Positions 53,415-62,026 of a stretch of DNA of 64,000 nucleotides are shown in pieces (positions within the stretch are counted from its first letter, which is position 1; every line of letters starts with the position of its first letter). The notes beneath the pieces are model-generated. The model ran no database searches and was not told the origin of the DNA. It saw nothing but the letters and a program-made list of their open reading frames with translations. The DNA lies in contig CAJOCR010000006.1 of assembly GCA_905236755.1 (NCBI GenBank), forward strand, positions 37,132 to 101,131. Reading direction: 5' to 3'. The position numbers and the translations under genes were made by a program. The stretch comes from an uncultured Prevotella sp. (GTDB lineage Bacteria > Bacteroidota > Bacteroidia > Bacteroidales > Bacteroidaceae).

Positions 53415-54590
53415 ATGAAAGAAGAAAAGAAGAAAAAACAAATATGTATTCTCGGTAGTACTGGTAGTATAGGTACACAGGCTCTCGATGTGATAGAACA
53501 GCACAGCGACCTGTATGAGGTTTATTGCCTCACCGCCAACAATAGCGTACAGAAACTTGCCGAACAGGCTCATAAGTTCAAACCTGCAGCTGTTGTCATT
53601 GCCAACGAAGAACACTATGACGAATTGCAACAGTTACTTGCCGACGAACCCGACATAAAAGTATATGCAGGTCGTGAGGCCCTCGAAGAAATTGTGCAGG
53701 CTGAACCTATCGACATGGTTTTGGCTTCAATGGTGGGATTCTCTGGTCTTGTACCAACAATCAATGCCATAAAGGCTGGCAAAAAGATTTGTCTTGCCAA
53801 CAAGGAAACTCTTGTTGTTGCAGGCGAACTGATTCTTAACCTTGTTCAGCAGTATCATGTAGATATGCTGCCTGTTGACTCTGAGCACAGTGCTATCTTC
53901 CAGAGCCTTGTTGGTGAGAACATGAACGAGGTTGACAAGATTCTGCTCACCTGTTCAGGCGGTCCTTTCCGCAACTACACACACGAACAGCTCAAAACAG
54001 TTACAGCTGCCGACGCCCTAAAACATCCCACATGGGACATGGGTGCAAAGATAACCATCGACTCTGCTTCACTAATGAACAAGGGTTTTGAGGTGATGGA
54101 AGCAAAATGGCTCTTTGGTGTTCCTGCTGATAAGATTCAGGTGCTCATTCACCCACAGTCAATTGTTCATAGTGGTGTTCAGTTCATGGACGGAGCAGTA
54201 AAGGCTCAATTGGGTGTGCCAGATATGCGTCTGCCTATACAGTATGCCTTCTCTTTCCCACAGCGACTGAACCTCAATGGCGAGCGCCTCGACCTGTTTA
54301 AAGCACAGAAATTAGAGTTCTTCGAACCTGATGTGAAGAAGTTCAAGTGCTTGGCTTTAGCTTACGAGGCTATCAACAAGGGTGGAAACATGCCATGTAT
54401 TCTTAACGCAGCCAACGAGGTTGCCAACCTTGCATTCAGAAAGAATCAATGCAGCTTCCTTGGAATGGCAGAGATTATAGAACAGACAATGCAGAAGACT
54501 GCTTTCGACAAGAACCCTGACCTTGATGTTTATCTACAGACCGACAAGGAGGCTCGTCGCATAGCGTCAGAAATCGTTTCTAATAGTTAG
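53415..54590 (+). CDS. dxr: 1-deoxy-D-xylulose 5-phosphate reductoisomerase
   Basis: A 391-residue MEP-pathway enzyme converting DXP to MEP with NADPH. The NADPH loop is ILGSTGSIGTQALDVI, followed by ANKETLVVAGE, the metal-binding PVDSEHSAIFQ near residue 155 and the flexible loop/HPxSI region LIHPQSIVHSGV. A lysine-rich start (KEEKKKKQ) precedes the core. It is the target of fosmidomycin in other bacteria. Confidence 0.97.
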   Translation: MKEEKKKKQICILGSTGSIGTQALDVIEQHSDLYEVYCLTANNSVQKLAEQAHKFKPAAVVIANEEHYDELQQLLADEPDIKVYAGREALEEIVQAEPIDMVLASMVGFSGLVPTINAIKAGKKICLANKETLVVAGELILNLVQQYHVDMLPVDSEHSAIFQSLVGENMNEVDKILLTCSGGPFRNYTHEQLKTVTAADALKHPTWDMGAKITIDSASLMNKGFEVMEAKWLFGVPADKIQVLIHPQSIVHSGVQFMDGAVKAQLGVPDMRLPIQYAFSFPQRLNLNGERLDLFKAQKLEFFEPDVKKFKCLALAYEAINKGGNMPCILNAANEVANLAFRKNQCSFLGMAEIIEQTMQKTAFDKNPDLDVYLQTDKEARRIASEIVSNS

Positions 54591-54676
54591 AAGTTTGTAG
54601 TTAAGGGCGCAAGCCAAAACGTTCAACGTTCAACATTAAACGTAAAAAGCGAACAATAATAAAACTAAAATAAAAA

Positions 54677-56068
54677 ATGGAAGTATTTTTAATCAGACTG
54701 CTTCAGTTCATTCTGGCAATCTCTTTACTCGTCTTGCTTCATGAGGGCGGACACATGTTTTTCGCCAAACTCTTTGGAGTGAGAGTCGAGAAATTCTATA
54801 TCTTCTTTGATTTAGGTATTGGCAAATGGACAGGAAAACTTTTTAGTTTCAAGCCAAAGAACAGCGACACCGAATACGGTGTTGGTTGGCTTCCACTTGG
54901 TGGCTACTGCAAAATTTCGGGTATGATTGACGAAAGCATGGACACCGAACAGATGAAACAACCTGCACAGCCTTGGGAATTCCGTGTTAAACCAGCATGG
55001 CAGCGCCTGCTTATTATGATAGGTGGTGTTACCGTGAACTTCATCTTTGCCCTCTTCCTTTACTGTATGATAATGTTCACATGGGGTGAAACCTATGTTC
55101 AGGTAAAGGACATGAAACAGGGTATGAAATTCAACAAGGAAGCAAAGTCATACGGATTTAAAGACCGTGATATTCTTGTAGGAACAGAGAACGGTGCCTT
55201 CAAAGATTTCAATGCCGACCTCTTCCGCGAGATTTCAACAGCAAAGCGTGTTGACATCATTCGTGACGGTAAGCCAATGAGCATCAACCTGCCAGGAGAA
55301 ATAAACCTTCTCGGTATGCTCAAATCATCACCAATGTTCTGTCGTCCTCTGCTCAATGCCGATGTTGACAGCGTGTTAGAGAATGGCCCAGCATATAAAA
55401 TAGGTATAAGAAAAGGCGACCGTATGCTTGCCCTCAACGGAAAGGCTGTTGATTCTGCCAACGATTTCATGACTGAGCTGAGCAAACTCGAAGACGCAAT
55501 GACTGGAGCTGAAACTCATAAGGACAGTCTTAAGATTCGTACTGCAGTCATTTCATGGAAGTCAAAGGCTGATGGCAAGGTACACACAGCAAAGACCGTG
55601 CTTTCTGACGACTTGAAACTTCAGGTAGTATTCCCTAACTTCCTTGATATCTACAAGCCTGTCCACATTCAGTACAGCTTGCTTGAGAGCATACCTGCAG
55701 GTGTTACCTATGGTTGGAACGTTCTTAAGGGCTATGTTAGCGACATGAAGTATGTTGCATCAAAAGATGGTGCTAAGTCACTCGGTGGTTTCGGTTCTAT
55801 CGGTAGTCTTTTCCCTGCAGAATTCGACTGGTATCTGTTCTGGAAGATGACAGCTCTACTGAGTATCATCCTTGCATTCATGAACATATTACCTATTCCA
55901 GCCCTCGATGGTGGTCACGTGCTGTTCCTTCTCTATGAGATGATTACAGGTCGCAAGCCATCAGAGAAGTTCCTTATCTGGGCAGAATATATAGGTATCG
56001 GTGCTTTGGTACTTCTTATGGTTGTTGCCAACCTCAATGATATCCTGCGCTGGCTGGGATATATGTAA
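54677..56068 (+). CDS. rseP: RIP metalloprotease RseP (site-2 protease)
   Basis: A 463-residue intramembrane zinc protease. H22-E23-G24-G25-H26 (HExxH) is in the first membrane helix, and NILPIPALDGGHVLF near the C-terminus gives the third zinc ligand. A periplasmic PDZ-like region lies between, around NGPAYKIGIRKGDRMLALNG. It degrades anti-sigma factors and cleared signal peptides. It follows dxr by 86 bp, the common dxr-rseP order. Confidence 0.96.
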   Translation: MEVFLIRLLQFILAISLLVLLHEGGHMFFAKLFGVRVEKFYIFFDLGIGKWTGKLFSFKPKNSDTEYGVGWLPLGGYCKISGMIDESMDTEQMKQPAQPWEFRVKPAWQRLLIMIGGVTVNFIFALFLYCMIMFTWGETYVQVKDMKQGMKFNKEAKSYGFKDRDILVGTENGAFKDFNADLFREISTAKRVDIIRDGKPMSINLPGEINLLGMLKSSPMFCRPLLNADVDSVLENGPAYKIGIRKGDRMLALNGKAVDSANDFMTELSKLEDAMTGAETHKDSLKIRTAVISWKSKADGKVHTAKTVLSDDLKLQVVFPNFLDIYKPVHIQYSLLESIPAGVTYGWNVLKGYVSDMKYVASKDGAKSLGGFGSIGSLFPAEFDWYLFWKMTALLSIILAFMNILPIPALDGGHVLFLLYEMITGRKPSEKFLIWAEYIGIGALVLLMVVANLNDILRWLGYM

Positions 56069-56089
56069 AAATGTGGAATTACAAATTAT

Positions 56090-56196
56090 GAATTACAAAT
56101 TAGTCGCACTTCGCGCGATGTTAAATTATTCAATTACGAATTAATAATTCAAAACTCATAATTATTAATTGCGCTTGCGCAACTAATTTGTAATTC
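56090..56196. repeat. Large imperfect palindrome between rseP and the DUF4250 gene
   Basis: GAATTACAAATTAGT (56090-56104) is the exact reverse complement of ACTAATTTGTAATTC (56182-56196). Inside lie two short GC hairpins (CGCACTTCGCGCG near 56106-56118 and GCGCTTGCGC at 56171-56180) and more ATTACGAATT/AATAATTC motifs. Similar AT-rich blocks occur at 28441-28475. It may be a mobile palindromic (REP- or MITE-like) element; no gene is present. Confidence 0.55.
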
Positions 56197-56246
56197 GTAA
56201 CTCCAAAATCGTAATTAAAATCATTCCACATTCCAAATTATTTTTG

Positions 56247-56254
56247 TACTTTTG
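56247..56254 (+). promoter_or_regulatory. -7 box (TACTTTTG) for the DUF4250 gene
   Basis: TACTTTTG, 17 bp before the ATG at 56272. Confidence 0.5.
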
Positions 56255-56271
56255 CACGAAAATAAAAGGTT

Positions 56272-56463
56272 ATGGACAAACTTCCAAACGATCCAAATAT
56301 CCTATATAGTGCGATAAACATGCTCCTTCGAGATGAGGAGTTCGACAATTTCAGCCAACTATGTTATGCTTTCGGCGTCGAGCCTGCTAAGGTCGAAGCC
56401 AAACTAAACGACGCTGGCTTTGAATATTATGCTGAAGGACATTGCTTCAGAGCGAAGCAATAA
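56272..56463 (+). CDS. DUF4250 small protein
   Basis: A 63-residue acidic cytosolic protein with the DUF4250 start LPNDPNILYSAINMLLRDE and a C-terminal part resembling a small winged or helical domain (VEAKLNDAGFEYYAE). It is conserved in Bacteroidetes and Firmicutes; function unknown. It has its own promoter and an intrinsic terminator at 56471-56510, so it is a free-standing gene. Confidence 0.85.
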   Translation: MDKLPNDPNILYSAINMLLRDEEFDNFSQLCYAFGVEPAKVEAKLNDAGFEYYAEGHCFRAKQ

Positions 56464-56470
56464 AGATATA

Positions 56471-56510
56471 AAACTCCCGCAACACTTCTACGTGTCTGCG
56501 AGAGTTTTTT
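56471..56510 (+). terminator. Intrinsic terminator after the DUF4250 gene
   Basis: AAACTCCCGCAACAC and GTGTCTGCGAGAGTTT form an interrupted stem of about 13 pairs, followed by TTTTTT. Confidence 0.8.
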
Positions 56511-56547
56511 GCGTTATAGAGACAAACTTAAATAAAAGAAATAGATA

Positions 56548-58737
56548 ATGGCAAACTTAAGATTTGAGGTTGTAGCAGAAGCATTTAAGAAACGTCCTGT
56601 TGAAGTGGAAACACCAAAGGAACGCCCTTCTGAGTATTTTGCAAAGTATGTGTTCAACCGTCAGAAAATGTATAAATACCTGCCAGCAGATGTTTATACA
56701 GAATTGGTAAATGTGATTGATAACGGAGCACGTCTCGATCGCTCTATTGCTGACGCTGTAGCAAGTGGCATGAAGCAATGGGCTATGGAAAACGGTGTTA
56801 CTCATTACACACACTGGTTTCAACCTCTTACAGAAGGTACAGCCGAAAAACACGATGCTTTCGTAGAACACGACGGCAAGGGTGGCATGATTGAACAGTT
56901 TGACGGTAAACTGCTTGTTCAGCAAGAGCCTGACGCTTCAAGCTTCCCTAATGGTGGTATTCGTAATACCTTCGAGGCACGTGGATACTCTGCATGGGAC
57001 CCAACAAGTCCGGTGTTCATCATCGACGACACTCTCTGTATCCCTACAATCTTCATCTCTTACACTGGCGAATCTCTCGACTACAAAGCACCTCTCCTGC
57101 GTTCACTCCATGCAGTAAACGTTGCAGCTACAGAGGTTTGTCATTATTTCAATCCTGATGTAAAGAAGGTTAGTGCCAACCTTGGATGGGAACAAGAGTA
57201 TTTCCTTGTTGATGAAGACCTCTATTTTGCCCGTCCTGACCTTATGCTTACAGGTCGTACTCTTATGGGACACGACTCTGCTAAAAACCAGCAGATGGAC
57301 GACCACTACTTCGGCACTATCCCTGAGCGTGTGCAGGCATTCATGAAAGAGCTCGAAATACAGGCTCTCGAACTTGGTGTTCCTTGCAAGACACGCCACA
57401 ATGAGGTTGCTCCTGGTCAATTTGAGCTTGCACCTATCTTCGAGGAATGTAACCTTGCAGTTGACCATAACATGCTTCTTATGTCACTCATGAAGAAGAT
57501 TGCTCGTAAGCATGGTTTCCAAGTATTGCTTCACGAAAAGCCTTTCGATGGCATCAACGGTTCTGGTAAGCACAACAACTGGAGTCTTACCACCGACACT
57601 GGTATTCTTCTTCACAAGAGTGGTAAAACAGCTGAAGACAACCTGCGGTTCGTAGTGTTCATCGTTGAAACACTCATGGGTGTATATAAGCACAACGGAC
57701 TTCTCAAGGCCTCTGTAATGAGTGCCACCAACGACCACCGTTTGGGCGCAAACGAGGCTCCTCCTGCCATTATCTCAAGCTTCCTCGGTCGTCAGCTGTC
57801 TGACCTTCTCGATCACATTGAGAAAGCCGATAAAGACGATCTCTTCAAGCTCGAAGGAAAGAAAACACGTAAGCTCGACATTCCTGAGATTCCTGAGCTT
57901 ACCATCGACAATACCGACCGTAACCGTACATCGCCTTTCGCTTTCACTGGTAACCGTTTTGAGTTCCGTGCTGTTGGTTCTGAGGCAAACTGTGCTGCTG
58001 CAATGATAGTATTGAACACCGCTGTTGCTGAGGCTCTCAGCAACTTCAAGAAGCGTGTTGATGCACTCATCGCTAAGGGCGAAGACCAAACAGCAGCTAT
58101 CGTTGATGTTATTCGTGAAGATATCAAGACCTGCCGTCCTATTCGCTTTGATGGCAACGGCTATAGCGACGAGTGGAAGGCAGAGGCTGCTAAGCGTGGT
58201 CTCGACTGCGAAGCAAGCTGCCCTGTATGCTTCGATCGTTATCTCGATGCCGACAGCATTAAGATGTTCGAAAACGAAAACGTTATGCACGAGAACGAGC
58301 TCAAGGCACGCAACGAGGTGAAATGGGAAACCTACACCAAGAAGATACAGATTGAGGCTCGTGTGATGGGCGATCTTGCTATGAACCACATCATTCCTGT
58401 TGCCACCCACTATCAGAGCCAGTTGGCTAAGAACGTAGTTAACATGTTCGATATCTTCGGTCGCGAAGAAGGTCATAAGCTCACCGAGCGCAACCTCGAA
58501 ATCATTCGTGAGATTGCTGAACGCACCGAGAAGATAGAACGTGGAGTTGAGGAACTTGTTGAGGCTCGTAAGGTTGCTAACCGCATAGAGAATGCTCGTG
58601 AGAAAGCCGTAGCTTACCACGACAATATAGCACCAAAAATGGAAACTATCCGCTATCAGATAGACAAGCTCGAACTCATCGTCAGCGATGAACTCTGGAC
58701 CCTTCCAAAGTATCGCGAAATGCTGTTCATACGATAA
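56548..58737 (+). CDS. glnN: Glutamine synthetase type III
   Basis: A 729-residue GSIII, the same length as the Bacteroides fragilis enzyme as I recall it. It makes glutamine from glutamate, ammonia and ATP. GSIII features are the N-terminal FKKRPVEVETPKERPSEYFA and HYTHWFQPLTEGTAEKHDAF, the catalytic NLGWEQEYFLVDEDLYFARPD split around residue 215, and PCKTRHNEVAPGQFELAPIF near residue 275. The C-terminal helical extension is complete. It is a monocistronic gene between the terminators at 56471 and 58857; ammonia control is likely but not visible in the sequence. Confidence 0.96.
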   Translation: MANLRFEVVAEAFKKRPVEVETPKERPSEYFAKYVFNRQKMYKYLPADVYTELVNVIDNGARLDRSIADAVASGMKQWAMENGVTHYTHWFQPLTEGTAEKHDAFVEHDGKGGMIEQFDGKLLVQQEPDASSFPNGGIRNTFEARGYSAWDPTSPVFIIDDTLCIPTIFISYTGESLDYKAPLLRSLHAVNVAATEVCHYFNPDVKKVSANLGWEQEYFLVDEDLYFARPDLMLTGRTLMGHDSAKNQQMDDHYFGTIPERVQAFMKELEIQALELGVPCKTRHNEVAPGQFELAPIFEECNLAVDHNMLLMSLMKKIARKHGFQVLLHEKPFDGINGSGKHNNWSLTTDTGILLHKSGKTAEDNLRFVVFIVETLMGVYKHNGLLKASVMSATNDHRLGANEAPPAIISSFLGRQLSDLLDHIEKADKDDLFKLEGKKTRKLDIPEIPELTIDNTDRNRTSPFAFTGNRFEFRAVGSEANCAAAMIVLNTAVAEALSNFKKRVDALIAKGEDQTAAIVDVIREDIKTCRPIRFDGNGYSDEWKAEAAKRGLDCEASCPVCFDRYLDADSIKMFENENVMHENELKARNEVKWETYTKKIQIEARVMGDLAMNHIIPVATHYQSQLAKNVVNMFDIFGREEGHKLTERNLEIIREIAERTEKIERGVEELVEARKVANRIENAREKAVAYHDNIAPKMETIRYQIDKLELIVSDELWTLPKYREMLFIR

Positions 58738-58856
58738 ATTTGCGCAATGCAGAGCTTTGCTAAATTGCGCAATGCAAGGCATTGCTAAAGGATAAATGAT
58801 AAATGATAAAGGATAAATGATAAAGAGTGCGGAGCACGCTCCGCTAAATGATAAAG

Positions 58857-58889
58857 TAAAGGCTCTTGCAGATTTCTGCAAGAGCCTTT
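58857..58889 (+). terminator. Intrinsic terminator after glutamine synthetase
   Basis: AAAGGCTCTTGCAG pairs perfectly with CTGCAAGAGCCTTT around a 4-nt loop, with T residues continuing. The 120 bp between the gene and this hairpin hold GGATAAATGATAAA repeats and another hairpin (GTGCGGAGCACGCTCCG). Confidence 0.85.
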
Positions 58890-59193
58890 TACCTTTTATA
58901 CTCCACGTTTATCAAACGAATATTTTTACTTGAGATAAAAAAAAAAAAGAAAATGTGCATGAATGGAATACGGCTCAGAATGAGCCTATAATAATATTGC
59001 CGTTGATGCTTTTAGAAAGCAAGCTTTCCAAGCTCAGCATCAATATCATTCTTCTCTTTCAGCGAAAAATCCATTCATACACTAGAAAATAAAGTGCTGA
59101 TGCACCAGTGCGCAACCGCGCAAATGATATCAACCAGCGACTTTGAGTTAGAAATTTGAGGGTTGAACTTTTGCTGCAAGAAACGCAAGTTGG
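58890..59193. other. Non-coding stretch with dispersed repeats
   Basis: No gene is seen. It holds a 12-A run near 58938, an imperfect hairpin around GAAAGCAAGCTTTC near 59016-59031, GATATCAACCAGC-ACTTTGAG at 59126-59147 (again at 63009-63030) and GCAAGAAACGCAAG...TTGGTTAG at 59176-59197 (again at 63406-63430). Confidence 0.5.
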
Positions 59194-60681
59194 TTAGGAC
59201 TCCTTCCCTCTGGAGGGAAGGCTGGGAAGGGTCATTATTTTCCTTATCACAAACGCTCCTTTCCCATCACCCTCTACAAAGTCAAAGCTGTCGGGGATAG
59301 TTTCAAAAGGTTCAAAAGTAAGCGTAAAATCACAATAGTTTATTTCGCCTATATAATCCTCCTTAGCAGTAAAAGCATTCTTTTCAGCATAATTATTTTC
59401 ATCAAGCTTTATACCATCAGCTGCTGTCAACTTATATTTTTTACCATTAGCTGTGAGATAAGAATCCTTGACGATGCGGAACCAGAAGCCCTTCTTTGTG
59501 TAATAGCGGAAACTTATAACAGTACCATTAGGCTTGTGCTCAACCTTCCTAATAGCAATTTGAAGATTCGAACTATTGTCCTGCTTAGGGCCATTGAGAG
59601 CTTCAGCCAGTCCCAAAAGATATCCAGGCTGATAGCCCACTGCTTTCCACACAATACGCTTATCAGGCGAAATCAAAACATAATAAGGAACAGCACCTAT
59701 ATCACAATATTTGCCATTGATACTACTTCCCTTCACGCCATCGTTCCAGTTTTTCCAAATAATGCGCTTGCTGAAATCGCTATTTTTCCAAGTAGAAACA
59801 TCATCCTCGTTGATACCAACTATCTCGAGCTTTCCTTTCATTCTCTCATACACCTCTCTCATCTCTGGTTCCGACATTCTACACGGACCACAGCCTATGC
59901 CCCAGAAATCGAGTAGCACATAGCCCCCGCCAGAAAAAGCATCAAACAAACGATGCTTGTTGCCCAGCATGTCGAAAAGCTCTACATCAGCAGCCTTGTC
60001 GTCCTGCTGCAAAACCTGCGACTGATAAATATAGTTGTGAATCTCTGCCAGTTGAGCTTCAAAACCTTTTGGTGCACGGGCTACAAAACTCGCCTCCAAA
60101 CTCTTCAACTGCTCCATATATGGAAAGTCTTTCATGTTCTTCTGTATCCTGGCAATGTTAGTTAATTTACTTATCGAGGCAGCATCAACAGGCAGCGAAG
60201 GCAGAATATCCATCTCCTTCTTCGTTAACACCATACTAATAGAGTCATACCTGTTCCTGTCTTTCTTCAGACCTATATTGATTAATTCCATTATCACATC
60301 ACGGCATTTCTCAGTCATACTATTCAGAGTCTGCTGTTCTTGAACAGGGCTTTCTACCTTCCATAGTGGAAACATACGATCTGTACCCGTAACGTTCACT
60401 GTCACTCCAGGCTTCAACATCAGGCAAAAAGAATAATTAGGGCATCCCTCACCAATACAAGCAATACCGCCCATAGAGAGTTCGTCAACAGGAACAGTCA
60501 AAGAAAAATGTCCATCTTTAACGCTGTCGGTTATTTCCCACGAAGAGCCGGCACCACCAATAACCAATGTACCATCTTTCAGAGCAGGTGAATAACCGGT
60601 TATCGTTGCAGTCTTTGTCTGCGCCAGCCCCTGCATAGTAACAAGAGCGAGCATTATCGCAATAATAGTTTTAGTTTTCAT
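59194..60681 (-). CDS. TlpA-like thiol-disulfide oxidoreductase with N-terminal DUF4369-like domain
   Basis: A 495-residue exported protein. The signal peptide ends at MQGLA/QT, there is a beta-rich N-terminal domain (about 25-120, like DUF4369), a helical linker, and a thioredoxin domain from about 235 with C264-G-P-C267 in DFWGIGCGPCRMSEPEM and the cis-Pro loop AVPYYVLISPD. A further beta domain of about 110 residues follows. It probably reduces or isomerises periplasmic disulfides. Its last residues (LPSLPSRGKES) are encoded by the dispersed palindrome at 59202-59221, so the natural C-terminus seems to have been extended by a repeat. Confidence 0.88.
   Translation of the reverse strand: MKTKTIIAIMLALVTMQGLAQTKTATITGYSPALKDGTLVIGGAGSSWEITDSVKDGHFSLTVPVDELSMGGIACIGEGCPNYSFCLMLKPGVTVNVTGTDRMFPLWKVESPVQEQQTLNSMTEKCRDVIMELINIGLKKDRNRYDSISMVLTKKEMDILPSLPVDAASISKLTNIARIQKNMKDFPYMEQLKSLEASFVARAPKGFEAQLAEIHNYIYQSQVLQQDDKAADVELFDMLGNKHRLFDAFSGGGYVLLDFWGIGCGPCRMSEPEMREVYERMKGKLEIVGINEDDVSTWKNSDFSKRIIWKNWNDGVKGSSINGKYCDIGAVPYYVLISPDKRIVWKAVGYQPGYLLGLAEALNGPKQDNSSNLQIAIRKVEHKPNGTVISFRYYTKKGFWFRIVKDSYLTANGKKYKLTAADGIKLDENNYAEKNAFTAKEDYIGEINYCDFTLTFEPFETIPDSFDFVEGDGKGAFVIRKIMTLPSLPSRGKES
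59202..59221. repeat. Palindromic dispersed repeat in the 3-prime end of the TlpA-like gene
   Basis: CCTTCCCT-CTGG-AGGGAAGG, a perfect 8-bp stem. It is related to 16421-16438, with compensating changes in both arms, and is likewise fused to a gene 3-prime end. Confidence 0.6.
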
Positions 60682-60706
60682 AATGTGTTATTACTAGGTT
60701 ATTGCG

Positions 60707-60714
60707 CAAAGATA
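60707..60714 (-). promoter_or_regulatory. -7 box (TATCTTTG) for the TlpA-like gene
   Basis: TATCTTTG on the minus strand, 25 bp before the start codon. Just beyond it, 60750-60790 holds a TTTGAGG/TTTGAAG heptamer array. Confidence 0.5.
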
Positions 60715-60810
60715 TAAAATACTTCAATAAGTTCCAATAGTTAGCACACAGGTTTGAGGTTTGAAGTTTGAGGTTTGAAGAATGAACTTTTGCAACAAGC
60801 AACACTTCTT

Positions 60811-61263
60811 TTAGATGATACCAAATTCCTTTAATTGCTGCTTGTTAATTAAGGGACACTCTTTAACTGCACCTACTATCAGAATCATAGTGTCTTCTTT
60901 CATCTTTCCAACAAAAGTACTATTATTAAACTTATCTTTGCTCACTGGTATTAGATGAGAACAATTAACAAACGAATTATACTCTAAAAAAGGACACTCA
61001 TCTGTTGTAACAGGCAAATGGTAATCTCTAACTATTGACGCCAAACGACTATTCACTTTAGAGTTTACAACAACACCTCCAATAACATTTCCATGGGTAT
61101 CAAAGCCTAAAACTACAAAATACTTATTCCTATAAGATTGTTCGTTTTTAGGTGTTATTCCCTCTTTAGAGGTTAAAGCTAATATATGCACATCACCAAC
61201 TTCAATTGCATTCCGTGCAACAATATCAGCTTGTTCGCCAAGCAAATCACCTATGTTTGTCAT
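60811..61263 (-). CDS. Putative toxin of a Panacea toxin-antitoxin pair (possible MazF/PemK-like fold)
   Basis: A 150-residue soluble protein whose start codon overlaps the stop of the Panacea-domain gene by 4 bp (ATGA). The central part, VGDVHILALTSKEG followed by KYFVVLGFDTHGNVIGGVVV and NSKVN, has the strand-and-Asn pattern of MazF/PemK SH3-like barrel RNases, but similarity is weak and no catalytic set is proven. The position directly behind the antitoxin is what is expected of a PanT toxin. The family is otherwise unrecognised. Confidence 0.6.
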   Translation of the reverse strand: MTNIGDLLGEQADIVARNAIEVGDVHILALTSKEGITPKNEQSYRNKYFVVLGFDTHGNVIGGVVVNSKVNSRLASIVRDYHLPVTTDECPFLEYNSFVNCSHLIPVSKDKFNNSTFVGKMKEDTMILIVGAVKECPLINKQQLKEFGII

Positions 61264-61808
61264 GCTAAGAATTCTTCCAATTCAAGTTCCTCTGTGATAT
61301 ATTCTATCATGGCTTCAGAAGCAGCAGCATCTCTTGCCATTCCTACTACATCCATAACTTTTCTGCCAGACGAATTGAAGGCTCGATTCCACTCTCTTCC
61401 ATGAGATTTTTCTTTCAAATCATTATAGTGCATAGTTGCATTCTCTTTGATAGACTTGTCAAGCTCTTCGATTTCAGTTTCAGACAAATAGTCTAAATTA
61501 GCAGTTCTTGAAGCTAACAAAAAATACTCTGCATCATCATTACCTTTAATTATGGCTTTATTTATCATCTCTCCCAATTCCTTGTCACAGAACCTACTCT
61601 TTTTAATACTATCATACAGAGATGATGGTACAGGACCATCAGGAAGAGCACAGAAATCATCTGTTGTTATGCGTAAACCATATTTTGCAAGATGAGAAAT
61701 ATTTGCAAAATAGATAATCTTAAATACATGATAGTAATCAAGGCCATTAGTCTTGTTAAGTATATACAAGACCAACTCAACTAATTTACGCTTATCGAAG
61801 TTTGTCAT
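61260..61808 (-). CDS. Panacea-domain antitoxin (DUF4065/SocA-like)
   Basis: A 182-residue protein starting at 61808 (MTNFDKRKLVELVLY); the longer frame to 61874 runs through a palindromic operator. Panacea landmarks are YHVFKIIYFANISHLAKYGL, TTDDFCALPDGPVPSSLYDSI and the helical tail. Panacea domains neutralise many unrelated toxins and lie first in two-gene operons (PanAT). The partner overlaps by 4 bp. A 12-bp palindrome, 10 bp before the start, could be its own operator. Confidence 0.85.
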   Translation of the reverse strand: MTNFDKRKLVELVLYILNKTNGLDYYHVFKIIYFANISHLAKYGLRITTDDFCALPDGPVPSSLYDSIKKSRFCDKELGEMINKAIIKGNDDAEYFLLASRTANLDYLSETEIEELDKSIKENATMHYNDLKEKSHGREWNRAFNSSGRKVMDVVGMARDAAASEAMIEYITEELELEEFLA

Positions 61809-61818
61809 AATTTCCAGT

Positions 61819-61830
61819 AAGAACGTTCTT
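61819..61830. promoter_or_regulatory. Palindrome AAGAACGTTCTT ahead of the antitoxin gene
   Basis: A perfect 12-bp palindrome 10 bp upstream of the antitoxin start codon, where autorepressors of toxin-antitoxin operons usually bind. No clear -7 box is seen; TGCCTTTG at 61866-61873 on the minus strand is a one-mismatch candidate. Confidence 0.45.
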
Positions 61831-62026
61831 TTATTATGCAATAATACTACAATATTATGAATCAACAAAGGCATTGCTATCTTTTAACTATTTTGAGCAT
61901 CCATTTTATTATTTGTTAACAGAGTCCATTTCTGCATAATTATCAATAAATCAAAAACTTATGCCATTACTCACAACATGAAACAAACAAAAACTATTTA
62001 CACATTTTCTCAGGCAATGAATAATA

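Noticed and set aside
57775..58881. 368-residue minus-strand frame antisense to glutamine synthetase
   Set aside because: It mirrors a strongly conserved gene on the plus strand, has no family signature and no promoter; it is a codon-bias shadow.
60750..60790. CRISPR-like array from TTTGAGG/TTTGAAG heptamers
   Set aside because: Units are seven bases with no spacers; it is a simple repeat of a type also seen at 62541-62580.
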